Assembly: GCF_003725955.1 (NCBI RefSeq)
Contig: NZ_QIBZ01000008.1
Span: forward strand, 41,864-105,863
Length of the DNA: 64,000 bases
Source: Slackia isoflavoniconvertens
Lineage (GTDB): Bacteria; Actinomycetota; Coriobacteriia; Coriobacteriales; Eggerthellaceae
Reading direction: 5' to 3'
Shown: piece by piece, positions 1 to 8,475 of the stretch
How the letters are laid out: each line of letters opens with the position of its first letter
How positions within the stretch are numbered: the first letter of the stretch is position 1
The notes under the pieces: generated by a model
What the model was told of the DNA's origin: nothing
Database searches by the model: none
The model's input: only the letters and a program-made list of their open reading frames with translations
Position numbers and translations under genes: made by a program

Positions 1-1169
1 CCCGCGGGCAGACCAGAGCCGTTCAGCGTGTGAACGTAGCGCGTGCCCTTGAAGTTCGCGGGGTCGCGATACTTGATGTTTGCGCGGCGCGCCTGGAAGT
101 CGCCGCAGTTCGAACAGCTGGAAATTTCTTTGTATGCGTTGTAGCTGGGCAGCCACACCTCGACGTCGTAGGTCTGGCGCGCGGAAAAGCCCAGGTCGCC
201 CGTGCACAGCGAAATAACGCGGTAGGGCAGCTCGAGCTGCTGCAGCAGATATTCGGCTTCGGCGGTCATGCTCTCGAGCTGGGCATCGGAATCTTCGGGC
301 GTGGCAAACTTCACCATCTCGACCTTGTCGAACTCGTGTTGGCGAATGATGCCTCGCGTGTCGCGGCCGGCAGAGCCAGCCTCTTCGCGGAAGCACGGCG
401 TGAACGCGGTGTACCACTTCGGCAAATCGGCAGCATCGAGCACTTCGCCCGCATGCAGGTTGGTAAGCACGACTTCAGCGGTGGGAATAAGGAAGTTGTC
501 GCCGGAAACGTGATACGCGTCGTCTTCGAACTTGGGAAGCTGGCCCGTGCCGAACATGGTCTGACGCTTCACGACGATAGGCGGCCACCATTCTTTGAAA
601 CCGCGGGACGTGTGCGTATCGAGGAAATAGTTGATGAGCGCGCGCTCAAGACGAGCGCCCGCACCGCCGAGCACCGTGAAACGGCTGCCTGAAAGCTTAT
701 TGCCTCGATCGAAATCGAGGATGTCCAAATCGGTGCCAAGATCCCAATGGGGCTTGAAATCGAAATCGAACTCGCGCGGCGTGCCCCAGCGACGGCGCTC
801 GGGGTTTTCGCTTTCGTCTTTGCCCACCGGAGTGGCATCGCACGGAATGTTCGGCGATCCCACCAAAATGTCATTGAGCTTGGCGTCGACTTTCTCGCGC
901 TTGGCGCTTGCCTCGGCGAGCTTTTCGTTGATCTGGCGAACCTGCTCCTTGGCAGCTTCGGCCTCTTCCTTTTTGCCAGCGCCCATGAGCTTGCCGATTT
1001 CCTTAGAAGCGGCATTGCGTTCGGCCTGCAGGCTTTCCTCGGCGGAGATAGCCTCGCGACGCTGCTCGTCGAGCGACGCGAACAGCTCGGCATCCCATGG
1101 GAAATTGCGGTTCGCCATTGCCTGGGCAACGGCTTCCTGGTTATCGCGAACATAGCGAATATCAAGCAT
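1..1169 (-). CDS. serS: seryl-tRNA synthetase, C-terminus cut by window edge
   Basis: Charges tRNA-Ser with serine in the cytoplasm (class II aminoacyl-tRNA synthetase). The 389 codons present start [10 protein letters not shown], followed by a charged N-terminal coiled-coil arm (roughly residues 30-100) typical of SerRS. The class II motif 2 block reads [20 protein letters not shown], a near-invariant SerRS signature, followed by FDKVEM. The frame ends at the window edge just after LNGSGLPAG, the start of motif 3, so about 35-40 residues are missing. The start is the ATG at 1169, with AAGGAG 9-10 nt upstream. No T-box leader was recognised. A TATACT -10-like hexamer lies about 100 nt upstream. 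Confidence 0.95.
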   Translation of the reverse strand, partial: MLDIRYVRDNQEAVAQAMANRNFPWDAELFASLDEQRREAISAEESLQAERNAASKEIGKLMGAGKKEEAEAAKEQVRQINEKLAEASAKREKVDAKLNDILVGSPNIPCDATPVGKDESENPERRRWGTPREFDFDFKPHWDLGTDLDILDFDRGNKLSGSRFTVLGGAGARLERALINYFLDTHTSRGFKEWWPPIVVKRQTMFGTGQLPKFEDDAYHVSGDNFLIPTAEVVLTNLHAGEVLDAADLPKWYTAFTPCFREEAGSAGRDTRGIIRQHEFDKVEMVKFATPEDSDAQLESMTAEAEYLLQQLELPYRVISLCTGDLGFSARQTYDVEVWLPSYNAYKEISSCSNCGDFQARRANIKYRDPANFKGTRYVHTLNGSGLPA

Positions 1170-1391
1170 GGCCTGGCACTCCTTCAAGTGGCTGCGGCGC
1201 GCGGAGCGCCGCCTTCGGTGGCTTTGAGCCCCGCGCGCATCGCGAGGGGCAATAGAAACATATCGTCAAAGTATAGCCCAAACGCGCACACTTCATGCCA
1301 CGCGCCGCCCTACCTGCGCGAAGGTTGCACAAGAGAGGGCCGAAAGCAGCCATAAGGGCGCCCAGGCACAGCACCTCTCTGTTTATTTGCT

Positions 1392-2336
1392 TTACGCCCC
1401 TGGCACTCCCTCAATAACGATGAACACCGTATCGTCTCCGAGGACAAGGCGGTCGCCCGCGCTCAGCCGCGACGTCGAGCCTTCGTGCACAACCATGCGC
1501 TCGCCCGTGGCGCCGCTCACGATTTCCGTGCCGTTCGTGGAGCCAAGGTCGCGCACAAACCAGGCCGCACCTTCGCGCACGAGACGCGCGTGGTGGGCCG
1601 AAGCACCCGCTCCCACGTCGGCGATATCGCCATCGCCCAAGGCAAGCGCGCCAATTTCAATCTCTTTGCTGCCAGGATCGACCCAATGGGGCGAGCCCTT
1701 CACGTAGCCGTCAACGACGCGAAGAAGGCCGAGCGACAAAGGAAGCGGCTCTATTTCACGCGCATCTTCGGCGTCATCATCGCGCATCATAATGGCGGGC
1801 GTAGCCGCGAGCCTACCCCCGTGCGAGGTTTGCGCATACTCAAGCGCAAACGCGGCCGCCTTGCGAGCGCTCCCCATGCAACCGGCCGAGATGAACAGCA
1901 CCATGGCCACATCGGCCCGCTCGTCCTCGGAATAGCCCGACCCGCATACCAGGCGGTCGAACACGTTACGCAAGACGCTCGCATCTTCGCCAATGCGCGA
2001 AAGAGCGGCTGTCATTTCAGGAATTCCCTGGTCACGAAGCATAACAAGCACATCGCTGCCCCGCATGGGACGATTGGTGCGAGAACGAAGGCGCGCCATG
2101 ACGCGAAGCGCCGCCACGCCGTAATCGCAGAAATAACGCTCCTGCAGCGATCCCGCCGGCGCATGCACGATGAAGCGCGAAATCCACGTTCTATCGCCGA
2201 CGCGGCTTATGGGGCTGCGACCATCCGAAAGGGGGCGATTCGACAGAATAAGGCCCGCAAGCTCTTTGTAGCTGATGCTAGCGTATTTTTTCATCACGTC
2301 AAACAGGGCGCCGCAGGGCGTAGGGTTGTTATTCAC
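1392..2336 (-). CDS. FHA-domain protein, partner of the upstream Ser/Thr kinase
   Basis: 314 residues. The C-terminal third (about 215-314) is a forkhead-associated domain with the phosphothreonine-binding pattern: ALGDGDIADVG, then SAHHARL and RDLGSTNGTEI. It should bind a phosphorylated partner. The N-terminal ~190 residues (helical, KKYASISYKELAGLI) match no family I recognise. Translation starts at a GTG that overlaps the last 8 nt of the kinase gene, with AAGGAGG about 10 nt upstream, so the two are translationally coupled. It is the last gene of a three-gene minus-strand operon. The FHA assignment is secure; the partner is inferred from context. Confidence 0.85.
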   Translation of the reverse strand: MNNNPTPCGALFDVMKKYASISYKELAGLILSNRPLSDGRSPISRVGDRTWISRFIVHAPAGSLQERYFCDYGVAALRVMARLRSRTNRPMRGSDVLVMLRDQGIPEMTAALSRIGEDASVLRNVFDRLVCGSGYSEDERADVAMVLFISAGCMGSARKAAAFALEYAQTSHGGRLAATPAIMMRDDDAEDAREIEPLPLSLGLLRVVDGYVKGSPHWVDPGSKEIEIGALALGDGDIADVGAGASAHHARLVREGAAWFVRDLGSTNGTEIVSGATGERMVVHEGSTSRLSAGDRLVLGDDTVFIVIEGVPGA

Positions 2337-4353
2337 TCTGGCCGCCTCCTTTCCTTGGGTCTTCTAAAGTCGAATCTTTCTGATTGGCCGAATCTTCCTG
2401 ATCAGCCGTTTCTTCCTGATCAGCCGAAACTTCCTGCTCGGCCGAAACGTCTTCGCACGCCCTATCGCCTTGGGGCTCTTCCAGCGCCACTGCCGCAGCG
2501 CCAAACACGCCTCGAGGCGCCGCACCCGCCGGCAAGGCTCCCCGCATTTTCTTACGAGCGGGACCATATACTACCGCCAACGCGAAATCGGCCACAAACG
2601 GACACCATGCCGCAGCAGCGGCCGCAAAAAGGGCCGCCGCCAAACTCGCATGCGCGCTCGACGGAGCCACCGTCGCATTCGACAAAACGAAGCCCTCAAC
2701 CACGCTCGCCGCCGCAACACCGAAACTCGCCCGAATGAAGCCAGCTCGCGAATGTAGGCTCGGGCCACGAAAAACGGCTCCGAGCACAACGGGCGCAGCC
2801 AATGCGAGGGCAACCATCCAAGGTTCAAGCGCCCCCTGCCATTGCATGCCGGGCAAAAGGAGGCTCGCCTCCATGCCGTCCGCCGAATACGCCGCCGACA
2901 CGGCTACAACCACGAGCACTGCCACCGAAGCCGCCCACGCGGCGATACGCACCGCCAATCGCGCGGCAAACATATCGCGCATCGATCCTGCGCCCGAACC
3001 ATCGAACGTGCATGGAATCAGCGGTTCGCCCCGAAACGAAAGCACAACGTTTTCCAAATAGTGACCGCAAAATGCCGAAAACGCATTGAAGGCCTCATGC
3101 GCCGTGGGGCGCTTTCCCTGATCGGCGGAAAGACAAGCCAAAAGCACGGAAGCGAGCTGGTCATCGACAAACGCGAGCACATCGCGCACTTCGTCGACAC
3201 TCGGGGCTTGCGCCGCATTCGAGTATGCGCGACGAAGAGCCTTGTCCACCTCCGGCTCGCAGAGAACCACGGCGGCGATATCGGCCGCCGCGGCATGTGC
3301 GAACACGGGGCGGGCAGGAGCGGCCTCGGTTTTTACGCGATACGGAGAGAACGCGCGTTTCGTTGCTTCGGCATTTTTTCCCGAACCTTTTTCGCCTCTC
3401 GAATCGGTCGCATCGCCCGAGCCGGCCGCAGACTGCGCGGCTTCTGCCTCCAGGTCGAACGGCGCACGCCCGCAGGCGAGCCGGTATACCACGCTCGCCG
3501 TCGCATACACATCGATTTTGGGCGATTTGCGCAGCGCATCGATTCCCGCGATATCCTCCGTAAGCATCTCGGGCGGTGCAAAATCGGCCGTCGCCTTGCG
3601 AGTAAGAGAACTGGCCCTCGTAAACGACGAGCCCCGCATCTCCTCCGGCGTCGACGACCCGAAATCGATAAGGCACACGTCGAAAAAGCCTTCCTCAACC
3701 TGTTCGGCAAGAGAAAGACGTGACGTGCGAACCATCACATTGGCGAGCGAGATGTCGCGATGGACAAAGCCACCTTCAAGGAAATCAAGGTGTGCGAGCA
3801 AATCAAACACGTCGCGGCCGATTTGAGCAGCCACAAGCGTAGGCATGCGGCCAGCCCCGTCAACCGCAAGGGCGTCGCATACATGCACGAGCGTTTCGCC
3901 GCACACCCATTCCATGACGATGGCAGGCATGCCCGCGACCTCGCCCATCCCATACAAATGAGGAAATCCCTTGAGGCCCGAAACTGCCTTGTGGCACTCG
4001 AATTCCTGACGAAACGCGGTTTTCAAACCTGCTTCATACCGTTCGTATTCAGCCTCGCTCGCACGCTCATCGCGCTCGGGTATAACGAGCGTTTTTAGCG
4101 CGAACTGCTCGCCAAACACATTGGTCGCGCACACAACCGACCCAATGCCGCCGCGACGGCGTGTAGATTCGTCAACGAAGAGCGTGCCGAAACGGCGCTT
4201 GTACGAATCGAGCGCTTCGCCCTGCATGCCGGCAGCTGGCTCGAAGTGCGCAACGCTCACTACCCGAGCGCCGCTGAAAGGGTCACCGCCCCCATCGATC
4301 GCAGAATGCCCCAATGGCCGCGAGTCGCGCGGCCCCGAAAGCCAACCACTCAT
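2329..4353 (-). CDS. Hanks-type Ser/Thr protein kinase with C-terminal membrane domain
   Basis: 674 residues. The kinase domain (about 50-440) has a glycine-rich loop (RRGGIGSVV), a VAIK-type lysine in FALKTL, a catalytic loop HRDISLANVM and a metal-binding LIDFGSS. The catalytic loop has HRD but Ser where most kinases have Lys (HRDxK), a variant also seen in atypical families. A long insert rich in Ala, Lys and Glu interrupts the C-lobe (about 310-370). Four hydrophobic segments follow (about 475-640), so the kinase is cytoplasmic and membrane-anchored at its C-terminal side. The tail carries six-residue acidic repeats (ADQEET, ADQEDS, ANQKDS). It overlaps the upstream gene by ATGA and the downstream FHA gene by 8 nt. 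Confidence 0.88.
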   Translation of the reverse strand: MSGWLSGPRDSRPLGHSAIDGGGDPFSGARVVSVAHFEPAAGMQGEALDSYKRRFGTLFVDESTRRRGGIGSVVCATNVFGEQFALKTLVIPERDERASEAEYERYEAGLKTAFRQEFECHKAVSGLKGFPHLYGMGEVAGMPAIVMEWVCGETLVHVCDALAVDGAGRMPTLVAAQIGRDVFDLLAHLDFLEGGFVHRDISLANVMVRTSRLSLAEQVEEGFFDVCLIDFGSSTPEEMRGSSFTRASSLTRKATADFAPPEMLTEDIAGIDALRKSPKIDVYATASVVYRLACGRAPFDLEAEAAQSAAGSGDATDSRGEKGSGKNAEATKRAFSPYRVKTEAAPARPVFAHAAAADIAAVVLCEPEVDKALRRAYSNAAQAPSVDEVRDVLAFVDDQLASVLLACLSADQGKRPTAHEAFNAFSAFCGHYLENVVLSFRGEPLIPCTFDGSGAGSMRDMFAARLAVRIAAWAASVAVLVVVAVSAAYSADGMEASLLLPGMQWQGALEPWMVALALAAPVVLGAVFRGPSLHSRAGFIRASFGVAAASVVEGFVLSNATVAPSSAHASLAAALFAAAAAAWCPFVADFALAVVYGPARKKMRGALPAGAAPRGVFGAAAVALEEPQGDRACEDVSAEQEVSADQEETADQEDSANQKDSTLEDPRKGGGQSE

Positions 4354-5309
4354 GCCAAGCTCCTCGCCCTATCTTCATGCGCGCGGTAACTCGCATAGGT
4401 CGCCGAGGTATCCACAGCGCTCGCCGAGCCCGACTGCTTTGCGATTCCCCACTGATTCACGAGCGCGGCCGACATGGTGCCCAAATCGTTCACCATGCAC
4501 TGAATCTCGCTCCAAAAATTGCGATAGCAAGAACGCTCGGCCACGAGAATCTTTCTGTTGAGCTCTGCCTTCATGGAGTCAATTGAGTTGTCGTAAATAA
4601 GCATGTCGGAATACCATTGCGCGGCATCCCCGAAATCGCCCAAGTCGGCATCGTATTGCAAATGCCCCGAAGACTCGCGCAGGCTACCAGAAAGCTGCAC
4701 GCATTGATTGAACCGATCAACGAGAAACGCGTGAAACTCATTTTCTTCGGCGGCCGTAAGACCCGACGCCGTCGCGCCGCCGCCCGATCCGCTAGCAGCG
4801 CCGCCCGAATCTTCTGAGCCAGCAGGGCTTCCGCCCGACGGGTCCGATTGGTCAGAACCGCCCGACGCCCCACCCGAAGAGAGATTGTCCGATGAAGGGT
4901 TTTGTGTTTTGACGGATTCAGTCTTCGAGACGGTCGCCTCGGTCGATTGAATCGCGGAAGCGAAAAAACTCGAGAACGTAAGCGCAGAAGAGGCCGAAAC
5001 GTCGGAAGAGGACCCATTCCCGTCAACGGAAGAAACCTCGCTCGAGCCACCACCGGCGAGCGCGCGAATAATGCCCTCAGGCGATGCGGCGTTGCTCTTC
5101 TCGGCATGAAAAGACGCATACGAGCTCGGCATGGAAAAGCCAGGGAAGAGCGCCGCATACAACAGCGAACTTGAAAGCAAAAGCGCAAAAGAAAATGTCA
5201 CGAGCGACGCAGCGGCCGGCGCAAGCTTCACCCGCTTGCGGGGGTTCGATACCTCAATCTCACCGCCCAGTCTCTTCAAAACCCACCAACCTTTCCCTTC
5301 GCGACGCAT
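4350..5309 (-). CDS. single-pass membrane-anchored protein with Ser/Gly-rich stalk, first gene of kinase operon
   Basis: 319 residues from the ATG at 5309 (MRREGKGWWVLKRLGG). A short basic cytoplasmic start precedes one strong membrane segment (about residues 30-60, SLVTFSFALLLSSSLLYAAL). Then comes a low-complexity Ser/Gly/Asp linker (about 75-195) and a folded C-terminal region with several Cys (CVQLSG, RSCYRNFW, IQCMVND). The frame stays open up to 5615, but that part is Arg-rich with no ribosome site and was left out. Its stop overlaps the kinase ATG as ATGA. The C-terminal region is not recognised. An extracytoplasmic sensor or kinase substrate is an inference from the operon only. Confidence 0.7.
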   Translation of the reverse strand: MRREGKGWWVLKRLGGEIEVSNPRKRVKLAPAAASLVTFSFALLLSSSLLYAALFPGFSMPSSYASFHAEKSNAASPEGIIRALAGGGSSEVSSVDGNGSSSDVSASSALTFSSFFASAIQSTEATVSKTESVKTQNPSSDNLSSGGASGGSDQSDPSGGSPAGSEDSGGAASGSGGGATASGLTAAEENEFHAFLVDRFNQCVQLSGSLRESSGHLQYDADLGDFGDAAQWYSDMLIYDNSIDSMKAELNRKILVAERSCYRNFWSEIQCMVNDLGTMSAALVNQWGIAKQSGSASAVDTSATYASYRAHEDRARSLA

Positions 5310-5678
5310 TTGCTTCACCAATAACCGCTTATAGTACCGCAAAGCCCCGCAGTCTTCGGGCGCACGCTCGTTAACGGCCCCCTCAATCCGCCGGCGACCG
5401 ACCGCCGAAGTGCACGAACGCGACCGCGCACGAGCCCGCCAAGCCATCCGCCAAGCTCCCGACGAAAACGCAAGCGCACCCGCGCAAAACGGCCCGCATG
5501 CGCCAAAAAACACGCTACGCGCCACAAGCGCGTAATTCCCCCGCACGCGCACCCCGTCCCGCGAGGTTGTTTGGTTCTCTGCAATATGAACAAGTCTCGC
5601 CCAACTTCTGCGCACAATCGTTTAGAATCGCAGATGCGCCAAGGCGCAATTATTCATCTAAAACTTAGGAAGATCGTC

Positions 5679-5882
5679 ATGAGCATAGAGTCGCTGTACC
5701 ACTTTTTCTTCGAGTCATTCGCTGGCGTGGGCATTCTGGTGCTTGCGGGCCTCGTGATTTCGGTTTTGGTGTGCGTGATTATGGAGTGGCGCACCCGCCA
5801 AGCGTTCAAAGATCGCGGCGAGGTCGAAGACGATGATGACGATTTCACCTTCTTCGATGACGATGACGACGAGGACGAGTAG
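5679..5882 (+). CDS. small single-TM protein with polyacidic tail
   Basis: 67 residues starting MSIESLYHFFFESF. AGGA (5667-5670) lies 8 nt before the ATG. One transmembrane helix (about 13-35, GVGILVLAGLVISVLVCVIM) is followed by a short basic stretch and an extremely acidic end (EDDDDDFTFFDDDDDEDE). The frame is open for 36 more codons upstream, but those have no ribosome site. It is monocistronic and followed by a terminator hairpin. Function is unknown; the tail would lie in the cytoplasm if the positive-inside rule applies (WRTR after the helix). Confidence 0.65.
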   Translation: MSIESLYHFFFESFAGVGILVLAGLVISVLVCVIMEWRTRQAFKDRGEVEDDDDDFTFFDDDDDEDE

Positions 5883-5924
5883 TCGCCGAACCAACCGGGC
5901 ACCTCAGGCCCCAACCGTCGAAAG

Positions 5925-5955
5925 AAATGCCGGCCTCGTGTCGGCATTTTTATTT
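5925..5955 (+). terminator. rho-independent terminator
   Basis: Hairpin of AAATGCCG (5925-5932) with CGGCATTT (5942-5949), followed by a T-rich run. It closes the transcript of the small acidic membrane protein. Confidence 0.7.
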
Positions 5956-6044
5956 TGAAGATAACGCCCGCGAAAACGAGCGCCCCAAAAAGCAGCCCCC
6001 CATAGCGCCGAAACCAAAAATCTCGCTTTTTTCGAAAAAGGTGC

Positions 6045-6073
6045 TTGCATCCATGAATCGCTTCGGATATAGT
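6045..6073 (+). promoter_or_regulatory. sigma-70-type promoter of tRNA-Leu
   Basis: TTGCAT (6045-6050), a 17-nt spacer and TATAGT (6068-6073), about 26 nt upstream of the mature tRNA. Confidence 0.7.
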
Positions 6074-6098
6074 ACTAACTCGCTTCGCAAGAAGCCAT

Positions 6099-6185
6099 GC
6101 GGGTGTGGCGGAATTGGCAGACGCGTACGGTTCAGGTCCGTATGGGGGCAACCCCATGAAGGTTCAAGTCCTTTCACCCGCACCA
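6099..6185 (+). tRNA. tRNA-Leu (CAG)
   Basis: 87 nt with encoded CCA. The acceptor GCGGGTG (6099-6105) pairs with CACCCGC (6175-6181), followed by discriminator A and CCA (6183-6185). The D-arm shows the leucine-type GGCGGAATTGGCAGACGC. The anticodon loop is TTCAGGT with anticodon CAG. A long variable arm (GGGGGCAACCCC) and a T-loop TTCAAGT confirm a type II leucine tRNA. It is followed by its own terminator. Confidence 0.95.
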
Positions 6186-6199
6186 CTTAAAACTTGAGG

Positions 6200-6225
6200 C
6201 CAGGAGTTCGCTCCTGGTCTTTTTT
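6200..6225 (+). terminator. terminator of tRNA-Leu
   Basis: CCAGGAG (6200-6206), TTCG loop, CTCCTGG (6211-6217), then TCTTTTTT. Confidence 0.85.
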
Positions 6226-6463
6226 ATTTCATCGAATATGCGGCACAGTCTTTGGACCCAACGTCGCTTCAAACAAAGCGACCTTTAGCGCGAGCGCGCT
6301 TCGAACAAGGTTCCACAGAAAAACGAGCGCCATCTGCGCCAATACCGAAAATGGCACAGACCTTATTCCACAAGACCAAGCCGCCTTCATCTCGCAAACT
6401 CCGCCCCGCAGGCGCAAACCAAGAGAATCATCCTTCGGCCCGAAATCGGTCTTTCAGCTCAAA
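6226..6463. other. intergenic stretch without recognised features
   Basis: Between the tRNA terminator and the ferredoxin terminator. Small open frames exist on both strands but have no ribosome sites or recognisable products. I see nothing else. Confidence 0.5.
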
Positions 6464-6505
6464 AACGCACGAAGGCCCCGCGCTCATCACGAACGCGGGG
6501 CCTTC
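6464..6505 (-). terminator. terminator of ferredoxin gene
   Basis: A 12-bp perfect stem (6471-6482 with 6494-6505) is followed on the minus strand, after four bases, by a T run. Confidence 0.7.
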
Positions 6506-6525
6506 AAAGGCAACCAAAATCTGAA

Positions 6526-6714
6526 TTAGTCTTCGCTGATCTCGGTGATGCAGCCCATGGGGCATTCCTCGACGCAGTCGCCGCAGGCGATGCATGCATC
6601 TTCGTTCTCAACGACGACAACGCCGCCGGCAATCTCCAAAACGTCCTGCGGGCAGGCGTCAACGCAAATGCCGCAGCCAATGCACTCTTCGGTTTCAAGC
6701 ACAGGATGAGCCAT
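6526..6714 (-). CDS. 2[4Fe-4S] bacterial ferredoxin
   Basis: 62 residues. Two cluster-binding motifs are complete: CIGCGICVDACP (from about residue 11) and CIACGDCVEECP (from about residue 42). This is the classical length and spacing of a clostridial-type 8Fe ferredoxin, a cytoplasmic low-potential electron carrier. The protein is acidic (ends ISED) as expected. It is monocistronic, divergent from the HxlR regulator, with its own terminator. Confidence 0.93.
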   Translation of the reverse strand: MAHPVLETEECIGCGICVDACPQDVLEIAGGVVVVENEDACIACGDCVEECPMGCITEISED

Positions 6715-6965
6715 TGTGTGCTCCTCTCACTTGTGTACTCAGCTTCAACGCTGAAAATCAACACTGACAAAAACTCAAACCGGCACCCCGCCGGCTCAAA
6801 TCACTGACCGCAAAATACCATGACTTGCAGCGTTTGCAAGAAGAAATTCGGAAATGGCGTTGAACGGTTCCAACCTTTTTGCAACGCGTTAGCAAAACCC
6901 CACGTCACGCATTCAGAAGATAGCCTTGTGCAACAAATTGCATTTTAGAATTGCTCGTTTTTTTC

Positions 6966-6981
6966 CATAGGAAACCCTATG
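6966..6981. promoter_or_regulatory. perfect inverted repeat, candidate operator
   Basis: CATAGG-AAAC-CCTATG (6+4+6). It ends 6 nt before the -35 box of the HxlR gene, in the intergenic region shared with the divergent ferredoxin gene. HxlR-type dimers bind such short palindromes; binding here is inferred. Confidence 0.4.
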
Positions 6982-6987
6982 AATTAT

Positions 6988-7016
6988 TTGCGGTAATCAG
7001 GTTTCTGTGGGATACT
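6988..7016 (+). promoter_or_regulatory. promoter of HxlR-family regulator
   Basis: TTGCGG (6988-6993), a 17-nt spacer and GATACT (7011-7016). The remainder of the 390-nt ferredoxin/HxlR intergenic region is AT-rich and shows no gene. Confidence 0.55.
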
Positions 7017-7106
7017 AACCACCGTGCAATCAGCAACCGCACACAATTTCATAAGTTTCGCTTACACACACCTTAAACACCGCACGAGCGAAAGGACCCA
7101 TGGCGC

Positions 7107-7463
7107 ATGGCCACTAAGCTGTCTAGAACTTCATCTCCCGTCGAAGCAACGCTTTCCTTCATGTCTGACAAATGGAAAGTCCTCATTCTTCGCGACCTTC
7201 TTACCGGCACGAAACGCTTTGGCGAGCTGAAGAAATCTATCGGCAGCATCTCCCAAAAAGTGCTCACCTCAAATTTGCGCGCCATGGAAGAAGACGGCCT
7301 GCTCAAGCGTGAAGTGTTCGCCGAAGTGCCGCCGCGCGTCGAATATACGCTCACCGATCGCGGCCGCAGCCTCGAGCCTGTCATCGACGCCATGCGCGTC
7401 TGGGGCGAGGCGCACATGGCCGAACTCATTATTGAAGAAGAAGCCACCTACAAGCAGAACTAA
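7107..7463 (+). CDS. HxlR-family winged-helix transcriptional regulator
   Basis: 118 residues. It has the HxlR signature: a conserved KWKVLILRDLLTGTKRFGEL helix region (residues 24-43) followed by ISQKVLTSNLRAMEEDGLLK (recognition helix) and VEYTLTDRGRSLEPVIDAM (wing and dimer helix). There is no N-terminal cysteine triad, so a direct thiol sensor is not obvious. It is transcribed divergently from the ferredoxin gene and ends 1 nt before the convergent hypothetical gene. Autoregulation through the palindrome at 6966-6981 is plausible. Confidence 0.9.
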   Translation: MATKLSRTSSPVEATLSFMSDKWKVLILRDLLTGTKRFGELKKSIGSISQKVLTSNLRAMEEDGLLKREVFAEVPPRVEYTLTDRGRSLEPVIDAMRVWGEAHMAELIIEEEATYKQN

Positions 7464-7464
7464 G

Positions 7465-7911
7465 TTACGCACGTTTCAGCGTTTTGATGAGCGCCCAGTC
7501 GCGCTGTTTCAACTCGTCGTCAGATAAATCGCCCTGAAACGATTCGAACGCCACAAACGGGCGCCCCAGCAAGCGCGTCGCAGCGTTGAGCGGCAGCTTT
7601 GCGTGGTAGCCATCGGAAAGCATAGCCGCGGCAATCCCATCGGCCACGATAATCGCCGCCGGGTCAAGCGCCTCCACCACAAACGTCGCATGCGCGGGTT
7701 CGCCGACAAGCGACACGTCCACTATCACGGGGTCTGGCATGCCAATACCCGCGCATGCCGCACGAAGCGCGGAAAACACCTGGTCAGGCAATTCGCCAAA
7801 ACCAACGATGCACGCATCGGCATCCACGTCGCCCGCAATAGCCGCATCGTATTCCGCGAGCTGCTCGAACTTCGCATCGAGATACATGTTACTTTTCGCT
7901 GGTTTTTTCAC
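7465..7911 (-). CDS. hypothetical protein beside the nickel/hydrogenase cluster
   Basis: 148 residues from a GTG at 7911 (preceded by GGGGATAG); MYLDAKFEQL at 7887 is an alternative start. The composition looks like a compact alpha/beta protein, with strands such as ACIVGFGELP, VIVDVSLVG and AAIIVADGIAAAML, and the end DDELKQRDWALIKTLKRA. I do not recognise the family. It is not a HycI/HyaD-type hydrogenase protease, since the N-terminal G-GN-L-DDG motif is absent. It is convergent with HxlR and divergent from the NikR-Hyp cluster. Confidence 0.6.
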   Translation of the reverse strand: MKKPAKSNMYLDAKFEQLAEYDAAIAGDVDADACIVGFGELPDQVFSALRAACAGIGMPDPVIVDVSLVGEPAHATFVVEALDPAAIIVADGIAAAMLSDGYHAKLPLNAATRLLGRPFVAFESFQGDLSDDELKQRDWALIKTLKRA

Positions 7912-8217
7912 ACCTATCCCCTTTTCTTGCTTTCAATGCACCACGCGCAGGACCATAATAGCCCCAAACCCGAGAGGCCAAACAGCAAAACCCTCTTCAG
8001 GGAAACTTCGACGGAGCAGCCCGCCCGAAAGGCAACGCGCCCAGTCGCCGCACTTCCAATCGCGAACGACAGCGCAACGCCCGAAGGCGCACGCCCGCCG
8101 AAAACCGTACGGATGAGCGCCCATCGCGCCCATCACCATTTTTTTTGCGCCTGCCCCAACGACCACCGGCCAGCGAGGCCAAAGCGTTGCCTGCGAGGCG
8201 CAGCGAGAGGAGCCACC
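7912..8217. other. intergenic region upstream of the NikR-Hyp cluster
   Basis: 306 nt. It holds only a T-rich tract (about 8149-8156) and the GAGAGGAG ribosome site of the next gene. I looked for an E. coli-type NikR operator (GTATGA/TCATAC half-sites) and did not find one. Confidence 0.45.
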
Positions 8218-8472
8218 ATGTGCACCAACGGCATTAACACCGGCCAGTTCGAGCAAATGATCGAGCAGATCGACGACCACATCAAGCTGGAGCGCCGCTG
8301 GGCTCACAACCTGGCCCACCAGGCAGAAGACGCGGGCTTCGAAACCGCTGGAGAGAAGCTCCACGCGGCCATGAGCGCCCTCGACGACATTCGCGCGCTA
8401 CTCGACGACGCCAAAGAAGCTCTGGAAGACGACGCCGAAAAAGCCAGCGGCGTAACCGTCAAACTGGTGTAA
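8218..8472 (+). CDS. small helical protein, first gene of nickel/hydrogenase-maturation operon
   Basis: 84 residues from the ATG at 8218 with GAGAGGAG upstream. Sequence MCTNGINTGQFEQMIEQI continues with alternating charged and hydrophobic residues that suggest two or three amphipathic helices, ending in an acidic stretch (DDAKEALEDDAEK). His and Cys residues occur near the start and middle (MCTNG, AHNLAHQ). It ends 3 nt before nikR and is thus probably co-transcribed. Family not recognised. The frame runs open further upstream, but without a ribosome site. Confidence 0.6.
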   Translation: MCTNGINTGQFEQMIEQIDDHIKLERRWAHNLAHQAEDAGFETAGEKLHAAMSALDDIRALLDDAKEALEDDAEKASGVTVKLV

Positions 8473-8475
8473 ATC

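Noticed and set aside
1170..1391. T-box leader upstream of serS
   Set aside because: I looked for the T-box antiterminator sequence (AGGGTGGNACCGCG) on the minus strand and did not find it.
7912..8217. NikR operator upstream of the nickel cluster
   Set aside because: No GTATGA/TCATAC half-site pair was found.
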